A DNA stretch of 64,000 bases, taken from assembly GCF_028769735.1 (NCBI RefSeq), contig NC_088176.1, positions 19,157,501 to 19,221,500 of the forward strand, given 5' to 3'. This DNA comes from Zonotrichia leucophrys gambelii. Taxonomy: Eukaryota > Chordata > Aves > Passeriformes > Passerellidae. Shown piece after piece: positions 23,032 to 34,221 of this stretch. The notes beneath the pieces are model-generated. The model searched no databases. It was not told the origin of the DNA and worked only from the letters and a program-made list of their open reading frames with translations. How positions within the stretch are numbered: the first letter of the stretch is position 1; every line of letters starts with the position of its first letter. The position numbers and the translations under genes are program-made.

Positions 23032-25903
23032 CTAGATCTGAAGGTTGATGAAAGGGGCGAAGCCAACCACATCCTGCAGCAGAACGAGAGCCCTCTGCAG
23101 CGGAGGCTCCACATCCAGCTCCACCCCACGGCTCCGGAGGATGCTCAAGCTGGACTCAGCCACGTTGTGGCAATGCTTGACCTTCAGCGAGCGCAGCTTG
23201 GGACAGTACTCAGCCAGGACCCTGCCAAGAAAGACAGCATAGGCAAGTTGCAAGTCAGGACTCCTAAGTTCACCACTCACACGCCTCTTTACTCCCAGCA
23301 GCCTAGCGCTCGTGACTGTGCCACACATGCACCATCCTCTGGGGACAGCACCACGGTGGTATGAGATAAAGTCAAGGGACCTCCGGATCCCAGACCTATC
23401 CTCCATGATATGCTGGGAAATTTGCTGTCAATAGCACATAGTGCTTCCCCTGAAGGGCCTGCTAGTGGCTTGTCTCCCAGGCTAAGCTCTCACTGCTTTC
23501 AGCATGAAGAAACATGACTTTCCTCTCTGGTTCTGTCCCTCTCCCCATGCCAGACACCTGCCATGCCCACCCTGGCCCCCCATGTTGCTCAGTACCTGAT
23601 GGAGTCATTCTTGACTCGTAGACACCCCGTGAGGTCCAAATGCTCCAGCTCTGGGCAGCACTTGGCAGTCTCCTCAACTGCCACGTCGCCCACGTTGGCA
23701 TTGACAGCCAGTGACAGAGACTTGAGCCTGCCACACTTCTGCACCAGGTAGCAGATGGCCTCGTCCTTCAGCTGGCGACAGGCCGTCAGGTCCACGGCCT
23801 CCAGGGCCTTGCAGTGGTCAGCCAGGCTGCGCAGGGACAGGCTGTCCACCCACTCACAGTGAGCCAGGGAGAGCTGGCGCAGCTGGGGGCAGCTCAGCGA
23901 GATGGCCACCAGCGCGTGGCGGCTGAGCTGGGCGCAGCCCTTCAGCTGGATCTGGTGCAGGTGGTGGTTCTGCCCAATGACCGGGAGCAGCTCCCGGTCC
24001 GTCAGCCACTCGGAGCAGTTCTGGAGTGCCAGCTGCTGCAGAACTTCGTTGTCCTTCAACAGGTTAACAAAAGCGGCCCGAGGGATGGCAGGTCCGATCT
24101 GCGTGGGGAACCCAGGAAGAATGAGGCATCCTCCCAGGGTTTCAGATAAGCCTGGTCCCCACCAAATACTCTCTCCCCTCCTCTCTTCTTCTGTGACAAT
24201 AGTGACCAAAGCCATCCCCTGTCCTCATCCCAAGGCAAACTCTACCATCAGACTGCTCACCTCATTCCAATGCTACTGCCACAAGCTAGACGATACTCTG
24301 GCTTCTCCATCCCACAATATCACTCCTGCATTTATATCCTCATGATGAGCTCCACACCTCCGCTCTCCAAATATCCCTTGGCTAGACCACTCTGTGTCCT
24401 CACAGAATAGCAGCTACTCCAGTCTGTCCCAGGCAGTGGCTCCCAGGAATAGCACAAACTTTCCAATAGCACAAACTTTCCCTAAAGACCAAGCAGAGTT
24501 ATCTCCCATCAGACCCAACCTACAGCACAACTTTCGTGACAACACGCCACTCCAAAACTCCAAACTGCCAGCCAGTGCCCCATAATGGCCTGGGTGGAGT
24601 TTCCAAGCTTACTCCTCCCAGGGCCTCTTACTCAAGACACTGGCATTGCTGGGCCCTGAATCACTGCCTCTCCTTCCTAAGCTCATCTGTCCAGTTTGAC
24701 ACCTGAACTATTAACCCAAGCTTCTGACCAGAAACTACCCTCCTTGCCTACCCTTTCTTCTCCCCACAGAGATGCTCCCCTGTTAGTTCCAGAGCAGTAG
24801 GACATCTGTGTCCTCCCCCAGCCTCAGAGCCATCCAATACCTGGCTTGAGTCAAAGCAGCGCATGTTGGCCAGGTACAGCTGGATGAGAGACTGGAATGA
24901 CTTGCTGACCCTCTGCAAGCTCAGGAGTTGCTGCAGCGGCAGATGACAGAGGATATGTGGAACCAAGATGTCTTCCCAGGGCAGGTCCAGGAGGCATCCC
25001 CTGGTCGGGGTCACACTCATCATCAGACACCAGAGAGCCAGGCTACTGCAGGAGCCAGGCAAGATCAGCTCACACCTACTGCCGGGTGCCTCTAGAACAG
25101 CCGAAAAGAAAGACTCAGACTCTGCGACGATTCCCTCAATCAGCCCACAGGGAACAGCCCCTTGGCTAGCCATCAGCAGGGCACGTGCCTGCCGCCTGCA
25201 TCACCACCTCCCCAGCCCGGGACGTTCACTGCTCAGGCATCCGAGTCTACCGGCCCACAGTGCCCTCCAGGAGAGCTTGGGTGGGGCTTTCCACCAGCTG
25301 CTGAAGGAGGCCCTGTCCCTCAGCGAAGCAACAGCAAGAAGCTGCTGCAGCGTTACCGCGGCAGTCGCACAGTAGCTGTGCCCAGCATTCGTGTCCGAGC
25401 ATCGTTCTACCTGTCAGCAATCCCCGCATCCAGTGCCGGGCCGCTCGGGCACCCTGCCAGGGGAGAGACCAGGCGCTTGCTCCTTCCCGCAGGAGAAACA
25501 AGGCTCCGGGCTCCCCGCAGGGAATCTCCCTCCGAGGAGCGGCCGTTCAGCGAAGATGAGGCCTCGGGCCGCGAAGGGAAGGAGCAGAGGGGTCCCGGCA
25601 GCCCAAAGCCCACCGAGCTGCGGCTAGAGGCCGCGGTTACACTCGGCCCCAGCACAGCCCGCACCTGAGGGGGTCCTCACCCGAGGCCATGCCCGTCCCA
25701 AGGGGCCTCGCTCGGTCCCAGAGCCGCCCCCGGGCAGCCCCACCGCCGCAGCGGGGCGGCCACCGGGACCAGGACACCGTCCCGCTGCCTGCCGCAGCGC
25801 GCCCAGCCCAGCCTTGCTTTGCTTTGCCTTGCAATGCCCTGCCCTGCTTTTCCCCGGCTCCCCGGTACCTGCGGCCCCGGCGGGGCTCTCCCGGCCGCTC
25901 CAT
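23032..25903 (-). CDS. FBXL15: F-box and leucine-rich repeat protein 15
   Basis: Four coding exons on the minus strand: 25903-25869, 25000-24841, 24098-23596 and 23221-23032, with consistent phases (2, 0, 2). They give 295 residues; human FBXL15 is about 300. Exon 1 supplies [11 protein letters not shown] and joins through a split AG/G codon to [17 protein letters not shown]. The F-box is at about residues 15-62 and binds SKP1. Leucine-rich repeats follow from about residue 85 to 270, with recognisable segments [35 protein letters not shown] and [15 protein letters not shown]. The C-terminus [19 protein letters not shown] is strongly conserved. In mammals it is the substrate receptor of an SCF ubiquitin ligase acting on SMURF1 in BMP signalling. 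The 25903 start was preferred to an in-frame ATG pair at 25018-25023, because the spliced form restores the mammalian N-terminal length and the acceptor at 25001-25002 fits phase 2. Confidence 0.94.
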
Positions 25904-26120
25904 CCGGCGCCGCACCCGCCCTGGACACCGGCGGCCGCCCGTGACGTCACGGCGGCGGGCGGAAGTGCGCGCGCCCCACCACCCCACCTTCGGCCCCGCC
26001 CCTGGCCGCGCCCCGGCGGCGGAGGGCGCTACGGGAGCGGACTGAGGCACCGGACCGCGGCGGGGAGTGCCGGGCGGCACAGAGGCACACGGTGGTCATA
26101 GGTCCCATTGGTGTCGCAGC
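25904..26120 (-). promoter_or_regulatory. FBXL15: FBXL15 CpG-island promoter
   Basis: Immediately upstream of the FBXL15 start codon lie a palindromic CRE (TGACGTCA, 25942-25949) and an ETS/GABP-type GCGGAAGTG (25959-25967), with a CCATTGG CCAAT box near 26104. The CRE is only about 40 bases from the ATG, so the 5' UTR must be short or the CRE lies at or downstream of the start site. The CpG island extends on both sides (about 25.4-27.1 kb). Confidence 0.65.
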
Positions 26121-26229
26121 GCCTCCTACAAGTTGCTCCCGGCGGCGCGGCGCGCACACCGCCTCTGGTGGCCTAGCTCACGGGGCGCAGCCGCTCCCCC
26201 GCGCACAGCGCCTGTCCCAGTTCCTTCAG

Positions 26230-26640
26230 TTATCCCAGATCGCCAGGGCACACCAGATCCCCATGGCCCCAATTCCCCGGCGCACTCCGGTGGCTGCAGC
26301 CCCGCAGCTACCCCGGCTCCCCAGAGCACACCGCCTATCCCAGTTCCTCGGCTGTCCCGTTTCCCCAGCGCACGCGAGACCCCACCGCACACCAGCCGCT
26401 TCAGTTCCCCACGGCCTCAATTCCCCCGCGCACACCGGTTGCTCAGCCCCGCAGCTGCCCAGGTTCCCGGGCGCACACCGGCTGCCCCCATTCCCCACGG
26501 CCACTGTTCCCGGCGCACACCGGCTGCCCCCATTCCCCACGGCTCCGGTTCCCGGCGCACACCGGCTGCCCCCGTTCCCCACGGCCCCAGTTCCCGGCGC
26601 ACACCGGTTGCCCCCATTCCCTCTCCCAGCGCACGCCCCA
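26230..26640. repeat. GC-rich minisatellite, 42-bp core unit
   Basis: A 42-base unit containing CACACCGGCTGCCCCCATTC and CCCACGG then TTCCCGGCG starts at 26474, 26516, 26558 and 26600. More diverged copies extend back to about 26230. Because 42 is a multiple of three, open frames of over 250 codons appear on both strands. None has a known domain. Confidence 0.85.
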
Positions 26641-26719
26641 GCCCCGGCGGGCGGCCGCGCATGCGCAGCGCGGCGCCGCTGTCCGTTCAGCACTACGCGG
26701 AGCCGGGACCCGCTGCTGC
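26641..26719 (+). promoter_or_regulatory. Promoter-like block with NRF1 site and plus-strand splice donor
   Basis: CGCGCATGCGCAG at 26657-26669 is a near-perfect NRF1 site. About 50 bases downstream, CTGCCG/GTGAGCG (26719/26720) is a good plus-strand splice donor. The block could be a distal non-coding first exon of PSD or of a divergent non-coding RNA sharing the island with FBXL15. No downstream partner exon could be assigned. Confidence 0.4.
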
Positions 26720-26759
26720 CGGTGAGCGACGGCCCCGCCAGACCCCCCCCGGCCACCGG

Positions 26760-29700
26760 CCCGGCTCCGCGGCTCTTCCAGCGGGCTGTGCCGCCCTTGT
26801 CCGCCCGCAGCAGCGGAGGGATCCCTGGAGCTCACAGTTCTCATAACACTCTCGACCGGCAGCCACTGGGCCCCGCTCCTCCGCCGGTACCGGGCTGTCC
26901 CCGCCCCGGGGCTGCCCGCGGCCCGCCGCTCCCAGCCCGCATCCTCCCATGCTGCCAACCGGCTCCTCGCGCTCCGCTCCCCCGCCGGTGCCCCACCTGC
27001 CTCCGCAGCCCCGGGCACAGGGCGGGGTCCCTCCCTTTGCCCTCAGCCCCCGCGGAGAAGCGGCCCGGGCTCCTGCCCGCGCAGTTGCCATAACGACCCC
27101 GTAGGAACGGACGCGGCTTCTTCCTCCCCGTTGTCGGTTTGGAGCGGGCACCGGGGGGCACCCGGTCCGCGTCGGTGCGGCACCCGCACACCACACCTCC
27201 GAGCCGGCACAGGGCTGTGACTCCGTCTCTGTCTCGGGACTGAGACCTGCTGACTTGTGCAGCATCGAGCTGCTGATTACTGCGGGCATAGAAACTATAA
27301 ATAAATCCACCTGGCAAAAGAGCAGGGCACACAGACAGTAAACAAATTCCAAATCCCTGCTCCCAAGTTTCCTGGAAAGCAAGGATCTGTCTGTGCACCC
27401 TGCTCTGCTCATTTCCTCAAAACATAGAAGCTGGTTTGTGGAAAGGTCTTCTTTCCTCTGGGGGAAACTACCCACCCTGTCTGCCCTAAGACACGTAGCA
27501 CCTGCTCCTTGAGGATTCCAGTGGCTCTGTGAGTTAGCACAGTGCATTTCTCATTTAAAGGACAAGTGATGCAGGGTTTTAAATTTTCTGTTGTAGTTAA
27601 GAATGCCCTTGGCCGTGTCCTGGGATGGCTCTTTCTTTCCCTGTGGTGATAGCACTCTGTTCTTGGCTTCCCACTGTGAAATGGAAAAGTGCCACCTGGC
27701 AGAGTCCCTTAATGTATGGAATCACTGGGCCTATGGGCAGGAGTGGTAGAGGCTGGACATGAGGCTGGTTAGGGCCACTAAGGTTTATAAGTGCCCCAAG
27801 GGCCTGAGAGCTCTTGGCCTGTGAGGGATTTGGCCAGTTGGATGGCTACAGCTATTGAGATGTATATGTGACATAGTACGAATTACGGATACTTTCCAGC
27901 TGTGAAATGTTCATATTGTTCTGGTTTTTTGTCCACAGGTAGTTTGCAGATGTAGAAGGAGCATCAGAGACTGTTAATATGTTGTAGAGGTGTGTGCTGA
28001 GACACAGCTTTACACCATCAGGATGTTCAGTGAACTCAGCAACCCAGGTCTACACCAATGGTAAGGATCCCAAACCAGTACTGGTTTCGTGCTCATGTCT
28101 ATCAAGTTTTCCTGCATGCAGAGAAGTGGTGAAATGGCTGCACAGCACTGCAGTACAGGGCTTGGGGGGTGTTATCCACTGTAGCTGTGCAGGGAAGGGA
28201 CAGCTCTAAGCAGACGAACCAGATGAAGCTCTAAGCTTGAAGAACCAGAGCTTTGCTCTGCTCAGTCAAGATTTGCAGCAAGCTTCTGGCTTTCTGTTGG
28301 AATATATTCTGCCAAACTTGGGTGTGCATTTCTCTTGAGAGGTATCTGTGAGTCTCCTTTTTAAGCTTCAGTTGGATGCCCATTTTTAGTTGGATGCCCA
28401 TTCATAATACCTCAAACAGGTCTACCAGAGCAGCTTTCTGCGTTTGACCTGGTGAATGCTGGGCTATGACACCTGCAGGACACCTGGGGGAGTGTATTGC
28501 ACAGGTACCTTCAGCACGCAGGGGACGCTGTTCAGCCCCCTGGCGCTCCTGTTATCCCAGTGGCCACTGATGTCCTGTGGGGGAAAGCAGGGCTACTGCA
28601 ACAGACCATGAGCTGCCCTATAGTAATGAGTGACCAAGCTGAGCACCAGGGGGAGGAAGCAGATTAGCTCACAACAACTGCTGCAGCTTTCTGGTATATT
28701 TCTTGGAAACATACTGCACTGGCAGCTTGCAGAGCCAGGGCATGGCATCTTTAACCTCGTGAACATCCCCTGAAGTGAACAGAGACTTCAGCCAGCTCCA
28801 CTGCTGCAAGGTGGTGCTGGTGCACAGCTATACTTCTGAAGAGTCTTGAGAAGCAGTTTGGTCATCACTTCACCCTTTAGGAAGTGGAGATGAGATTTAG
28901 GAAACTGGGCCTTGAAGGATGTGAAGTTTTGTGGTTAGAAGAGCTAGCCTCAAGCCAGGAACACAAGGGATTTTTTCCCAGAGATGCTCCTGATTTTCTA
29001 GCTATAATGGGCAAGTCTCCCCCACTTATGCCTTTTGACTTTTCCCTTGCATTGAAAATTCAGTTATTTCCATGTCAGAGGTGTATTCAGAGATTTGCTG
29101 GGTTTCTGCAAGCCTGCTGGGGTTTCCAGAAGCTAGTGATGCCAAGCCAATATTATCCCGATGTTCTAGGATTTGTCAGCCCGTATGATGGCTTGGCACC
29201 TTGCTGGCTAAACACTTTTAGCCTTGCAAAGACTTTGGGGCCATTTTCTTTGCAGTTTCCTGCTAGTCTCAAGTGGGAGAAGAACCTTGTCAAGATCTTG
29301 CATAGGACACCAGTAGTGCTGCAGTATTCACTCCTCTTAGATGTGAGAGCTAGGTGAATGCAGTACCACAAAAGTTCAGTAAAGCCCCTCAACACTGTTT
29401 TTTCTTGGACTCTCACCAGGTTCTTTCAAAGGATCTGGTTTCATCTTTTCTCTGGCTGCAGGATAAGTCTGACAGCCCCCATCACTCTCAGGGTTGGAGT
29501 GGATCACAGCTGGACTTCTTGGTTGCATGGGAGAAGGTATTGAGCTCATAGGGTAAGCTCTGCAGTCAGCCAGTACTGAGATTGCACAGTGTAACCAGAC
29601 GCCATTTCTAAGCTGGTGAAACAAGAACACATGGTGACTTCTGTTCAACTCTTCCCTGTACATGCCACCTTCCTACTTCTTATTCAGAAAATAATTTGAC

Positions 29701-32700
29701 TATACAGTCAGGACTAAAAAAATAAATAAATAAATAAAAAGAAGTAAAGCAAGACCAAGTTCTACAAATCAAGGTTGAGAGAGGATTATGCACAGGAAGC
29801 TCCCAGCTAAACAGAAATACAAAGCTGTTCTGCAGCATCCCACTCATGAATCCCCTGCATTCAAGCTTTGAATTTGTCTCCACACATTTTCATGACAGCC
29901 ATTTTGCTCAGTTTTCTGGCTATATTTGTAATTACTCTTCTATAGCTGACCTTCATGGCCTTTTACGCAATCCTGGATGTGACTGTGTTCTTCCTGTTCT
30001 GGGTCAGACTGTGTGCCTTGGGCTTACTGATTCTTGTCTGCATAAAATACTCTGTTTTCATTGCTCTCATTTCCCTTTACACCCTTCCACGTTTCCCCAT
30101 GTGAATCTTGAGTCTGAAGGTATGGGGAAGGGATAACATCTCATTGCTGCATACATTAGCTGGAGAGCAGTCTGGAGATCTGTGCTGCAGCACAAGCCTG
30201 TCCTGGGAGGCTACACCAGAGTTCAGGTGATTTGGGCTGTTTCAGACTAAATTTGTCTCTTTGGTGCAGTGACTCACCATGGTGAGGCAGGTCTGGTGAA
30301 TGACCTGCTGGCACCCAGGAAGCTCTGTCTTCACTGGAGAGCTCACCCTGCCACTCAGAAATGCCTTGCTTTCCTTCAAGACCATCTTTGCCTGAGCATC
30401 TTTTTACCAAGAGATACTCCCACACAATTGTTCCCCTAACTGCTGTGTAGGGAGATTATTTATGGCTCAAGCTGTGCTGAGGCCCCACCTCCCACGTCCC
30501 CAGGACAGGTTTTATCATGCTGTCATTTCTGCCTTCATCTTGACAGAGCAATGCTGGTTCAGGAGGAAGCCTGCTCCCGGTGCGGGTGCTGCCTGGGGCT
30601 GGGACAGAGTCTGAGAGGATTTCTGTGACAGCAGGTGTGCCTGGGGCATGACAGAAATACGTTGTTACAGCTCATTCTGAGGCCCAGCATACAGTGTTTG
30701 CTACAGCCTCTCTACAACTCCACTCTTCCAAGCCCCCGTTCCTCCTGCAAGAGGGAGCAGCACAAGGCAGGGAACTGGGACACTGGGTAGAGCACTGGCA
30801 GATGGGCAGGCAGCAGCCATCCCTCATGTAGAGTCTGCATGGGCTCTTCTCTCTGGTAAGACATTTTGCAGTCTATATCCTCTTCTAGAATGTCTTTCAC
30901 CCTGAAAAATCCCACCACGGTCCCACATGAGAGTCCCATGCAGGGGAGCTGCCAAGAGGCACAGGACAGTACAGGTTTGCTCTCCCCTGTTCCAGGTCTG
31001 GGTGGGAGGGGCGTCAGGAAGGATCTCAGGCACTGTCTTTTTGCCCTGACATAGCCACAGAACAGCATTTGTACAGGACTATCCAAGGGAGGGTGTTTTC
31101 ACCATTTATCTTTAACCACAAGTCTAATGCAATACAGATAAGTGCATCGACCCATTAAAGACTTGGCTTGTGCTGCAATGGCTTTTGTAATATATGGCTA
31201 GGATGTGGTTGGGTGTTGGCACTGGAGGTAGAAGGCATTAATTAGAGACATGTAGTTATGGCTAGGCCCTGAGGGAACACGTGCAACTTAATTGGTTGCC
31301 CTGGAGCCCTCTTATGTGGAGGTGAGGGGAGTTCAGCTTCCCTTGCTTTCACTGGGACTCATCACCTGTGTGGCTGGAGTTGCTATTTCCACAATGCTTC
31401 CAGTCAGTTGGGTTGTGAAGAGCCCATCTGCTGATGAAGTGACTGTCCCCCCTTGCAGGCCTACTCTGTGCCCTGAGGCTACCGTACAGCCCCAATGATT
31501 TTGACAGCCATGAGGCAGAATATGCCCTTGCACCCTTTGCAATGCCTTTAGCTCAAAGCACACCAGAGAGGAAATGGCTCTGACAGCCTCCCTAGGCTCA
31601 GAGAAGCAGCCCTGGGGTGCAGCTTCAGCACCTTTCTAGAGACTGATCCATGTGCCTTAGGGCAAGCTGAGCATGAGCATCTCCTGGAGCCAGCTGCGGG
31701 AAAGGGCTCTTGTCTAACCCCTCTTCACCCAGATTTCATCTAGATCTGTACAGTTGTTCGGACATTATGATATGTCAGGTTGATCTCTTCCAAACTGGAA
31801 GTTCATTGTTGTGCTGCCCTAATGATATCCAGACCCTTCTGCCTTTGGGAGGGAAAACTCTATTGCAGACTTATGAAGATGACCAAGGACAGTGCTGGCA
31901 ATATTTAGAAAACCCCTAGAAGCTCCCTTTTGCATGACCTGGGAGCTGAAAGGGATGACATGGAGTAGAGTGTACTCTAATACAGGAAGGACATGGTACC
32001 TGCAGGCAAGGACTGGAGGTCCTGAAGTACCCAAATGATAGTAAAGAGGGTTCCCAGTGCACTGCACTCCTATTTCTCCAGCTAAGCCCACTGGATTGGA
32101 GCTGGGAGCTGAGGTGTGGGGAACATCTTGTCCCCTTCTGTCATCTGCCAGAGGGGTTTTCTGCTCCTCCTGTCCTGCATCAGCTGCAGAGGGATTCACA
32201 GCAGGAGGGATCAGGAGAGCCAGGGCTAAATCCTGAAAAATCCTGATCCAAGTGAGGCTTATGTCAGTGCTAGCCAGACCCATGTATGTGGACACCTCTT
32301 TCATGAGTTTTAGGGCTGTGGGAAGGTGAGTGGGATATGGAGCAGGACACTGTGGGGAGAGCAACAGCTACTGCATCGGCAGGGGAAACACATGCTCTGG
32401 ACAGAAATGTGTTTTCTGTGAATGATCTGGATCTCCAGTCAGGGTGTCAGGAAAAGACCTCTCTTACCTTCTGCAGCTCTCAGCAGGGCTGCCTGCAGGT
32501 GCTGGGAAGGCACAGACATGCTTTGTCCCGGTATGGACACACTGGGGAAGCTCTGAGCTCTTCCACTTGGTTAAATTTGTCACTCTGGCTGTGGCTTAGA
32601 GAAAAGCCTTCCCCCTCCCCGCCCTCCTGCCATCAAGAAGCTGCTGAAGGAATCAGGTCGTTGATCCTTCAGCAGTGAGGCCCCTAATTAGCCCAGCTTC

Positions 32701-33950
32701 TTGGAGTCTGCCAGAAAAGCCGGCTGTGTCTAAGGCAGCTGAGTCCCACAGTCCTCAGTGGGGGCGAGAGGCCCCTCACAGGCAGGAGCCTGGAGAGGGA
32801 AGGAGAAAATGGCAGCACTTTGATGCATTAAATATGAGGAAAGCCTACCCTGCCTGATGCTTTTTCTCCATGCCTGGGAGGGCAGAAGGAGACACACTTT
32901 CTGGGTGGCTGTGGGGGCAGGTGAGCTTGGAATTGGACTAGCTGCCAGCCTGGAAAGCAGCAAGGAGAGGCAGCTCTTCCTGAATTGTCTTGTAGATACA
33001 ATGCGCACATGAAGCCCCAGCTCCCCTGGGCTTCTTGTCTCACATACATTTAATAATGGTTGCTGGGCTGGGTAATAAAGTGCTGTTTAATAGCAAATCG
33101 ATCTGGCAACCTCTGAGGGCACAAAGTGCTGGCTGCCAGTCCAAGTGGCTGCCACAAGCAGACCCAGTGCACTGGCAGCATAGGGTCCTGCAGCCCTGCC
33201 ACAGCCCCCCTCACCTTGGCACCCAGCTGTCCCATATGACCTCTGCTCACACGTGCCACTGGTGCCAGTGGAGTCCCTGTGCCAAGGCAGGAGACAAAGG
33301 ATAGGTGACTTTCCCCCCTTGTATCTAGAAGTGGTTTCCTGAGGTTCGTGCAGCATTTACCATCCTTGGGGTGCCTAGTGACACTGTGATATCAAGTTCC
33401 TGGTGGCCTGAGACAGACACCTTGGCACCCCTGCTGTAGTGTGCTTCAGGTGATGACCTTTGGAGAGATAAGTGTCTGGCACAGAACCTGTACTCTGGGG
33501 CGAGGACTCGCTGATGTTGGTTGGTAGCCTGGACCATATAGCAGCTTTTGTCTTCTCATCCTCCTCGTTCTTAAGCCATGATGGGGCACGGGGGAGCCTG
33601 TACCCTTTGGCGTAGGGCACAAGGCACAGGCCGTGCATGCTCACGCATGCCACGTGCCAGTGGCAGGCCGTTCATATTCATGTGCACGCTGCTGAACGGA
33701 GAAATGGACACCAGGACACGGGGACGTGAGTGGTGTGGCGTTGGAACAGGCACACCGGCATCCGGGGTGGCGCTGCCCGTGCATGAGACCCGGCTGGCAC
33801 TGGCACGGGGGGGGGTGCACACCGGAACCTGAGCGTGTGGAGGCTGCTGCACGGGCGGGGGACCCGCCAGCCTGCCCGCACACGGGGACAGGCGCCCCGG
33901 TGTGAATCCGGCCGCTCCTCGTGCTCGGTGCCACCGGGTGGGGCGGGGCT
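26760..33950. other. Region between FBXL15 and PSD without recognised coding exons
   Basis: The first 400 bases remain CpG-rich; the rest is average composition. The open frames present lack domains, hydrophobic patterns or convincing splice boundaries. A 15-base word (AGTTGGATGCCCATT) is directly repeated at about 28371-28402. This may be intergenic DNA, a distal PSD intron or lncRNA territory. Confidence 0.4.
29715..29740. repeat. (AAAT)n microsatellite
   Basis: AAAAAAATAAATAAATAAAT-type tetranucleotide run. Confidence 0.85.
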
Positions 33951-33959
33951 TGGCGCCCG

Positions 33960-34221
33960 GCGGGGGTTTCCCATTGGCTGTTGTGGCTGTCAGCGGGGCG
34001 GAGTGACAGCCCCGGGCCGGGATTAGCGCGGCAGGGAGCGGCGGGTTGCGGCCGGTGGCACGGTGCGGCACCGTATCGTACCGAACTGCACTGTACTGTC
34101 TCGTACTGTACCGCAGCGTGCCCTCCGGGCCGGGCCGGGCCGTGCCGTGCCGTGTCGTGCCGTGCCGGCAGCAGCGCGGAGGAGCGGCGCGGAGGATGCG
34201 GTGGCGGCGGCGGCACTGCCG
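33960..34221 (+). promoter_or_regulatory. PSD: Main PSD promoter and non-coding first exon
   Basis: A CpG island holds CCATTGGCTG (CCAAT box, 33971-33980) and a GGGGCGG GC box at about 33994. It is followed by CCGTG-type short repeats (about 34140-34170) and a GGCGG-rich exon ending CACTGCCG/GTGAGA at 34221/34222. The PSD coding exon at 37257 has an acceptor directly before its ATG, so an upstream non-coding exon is required, and this donor fits best. The exact start site cannot be seen; roughly 34.03-34.07 kb is likely from the CCAAT spacing. Confidence 0.6.

Noticed and set aside
25018..25023. ATG-ATG pair as the FBXL15 start
   Set aside because: An upstream exon (25903-25869) with a matching phase restores the family N-terminal length, and an acceptor lies between the ATG pair and the conserved LDLPWED.
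26092..27093. 333-codon plus-strand open frame with repeats of about 14 residues
   Set aside because: Generated by the 42-bp minisatellite in a CpG island; all frames are similarly open and none has splice or family support.
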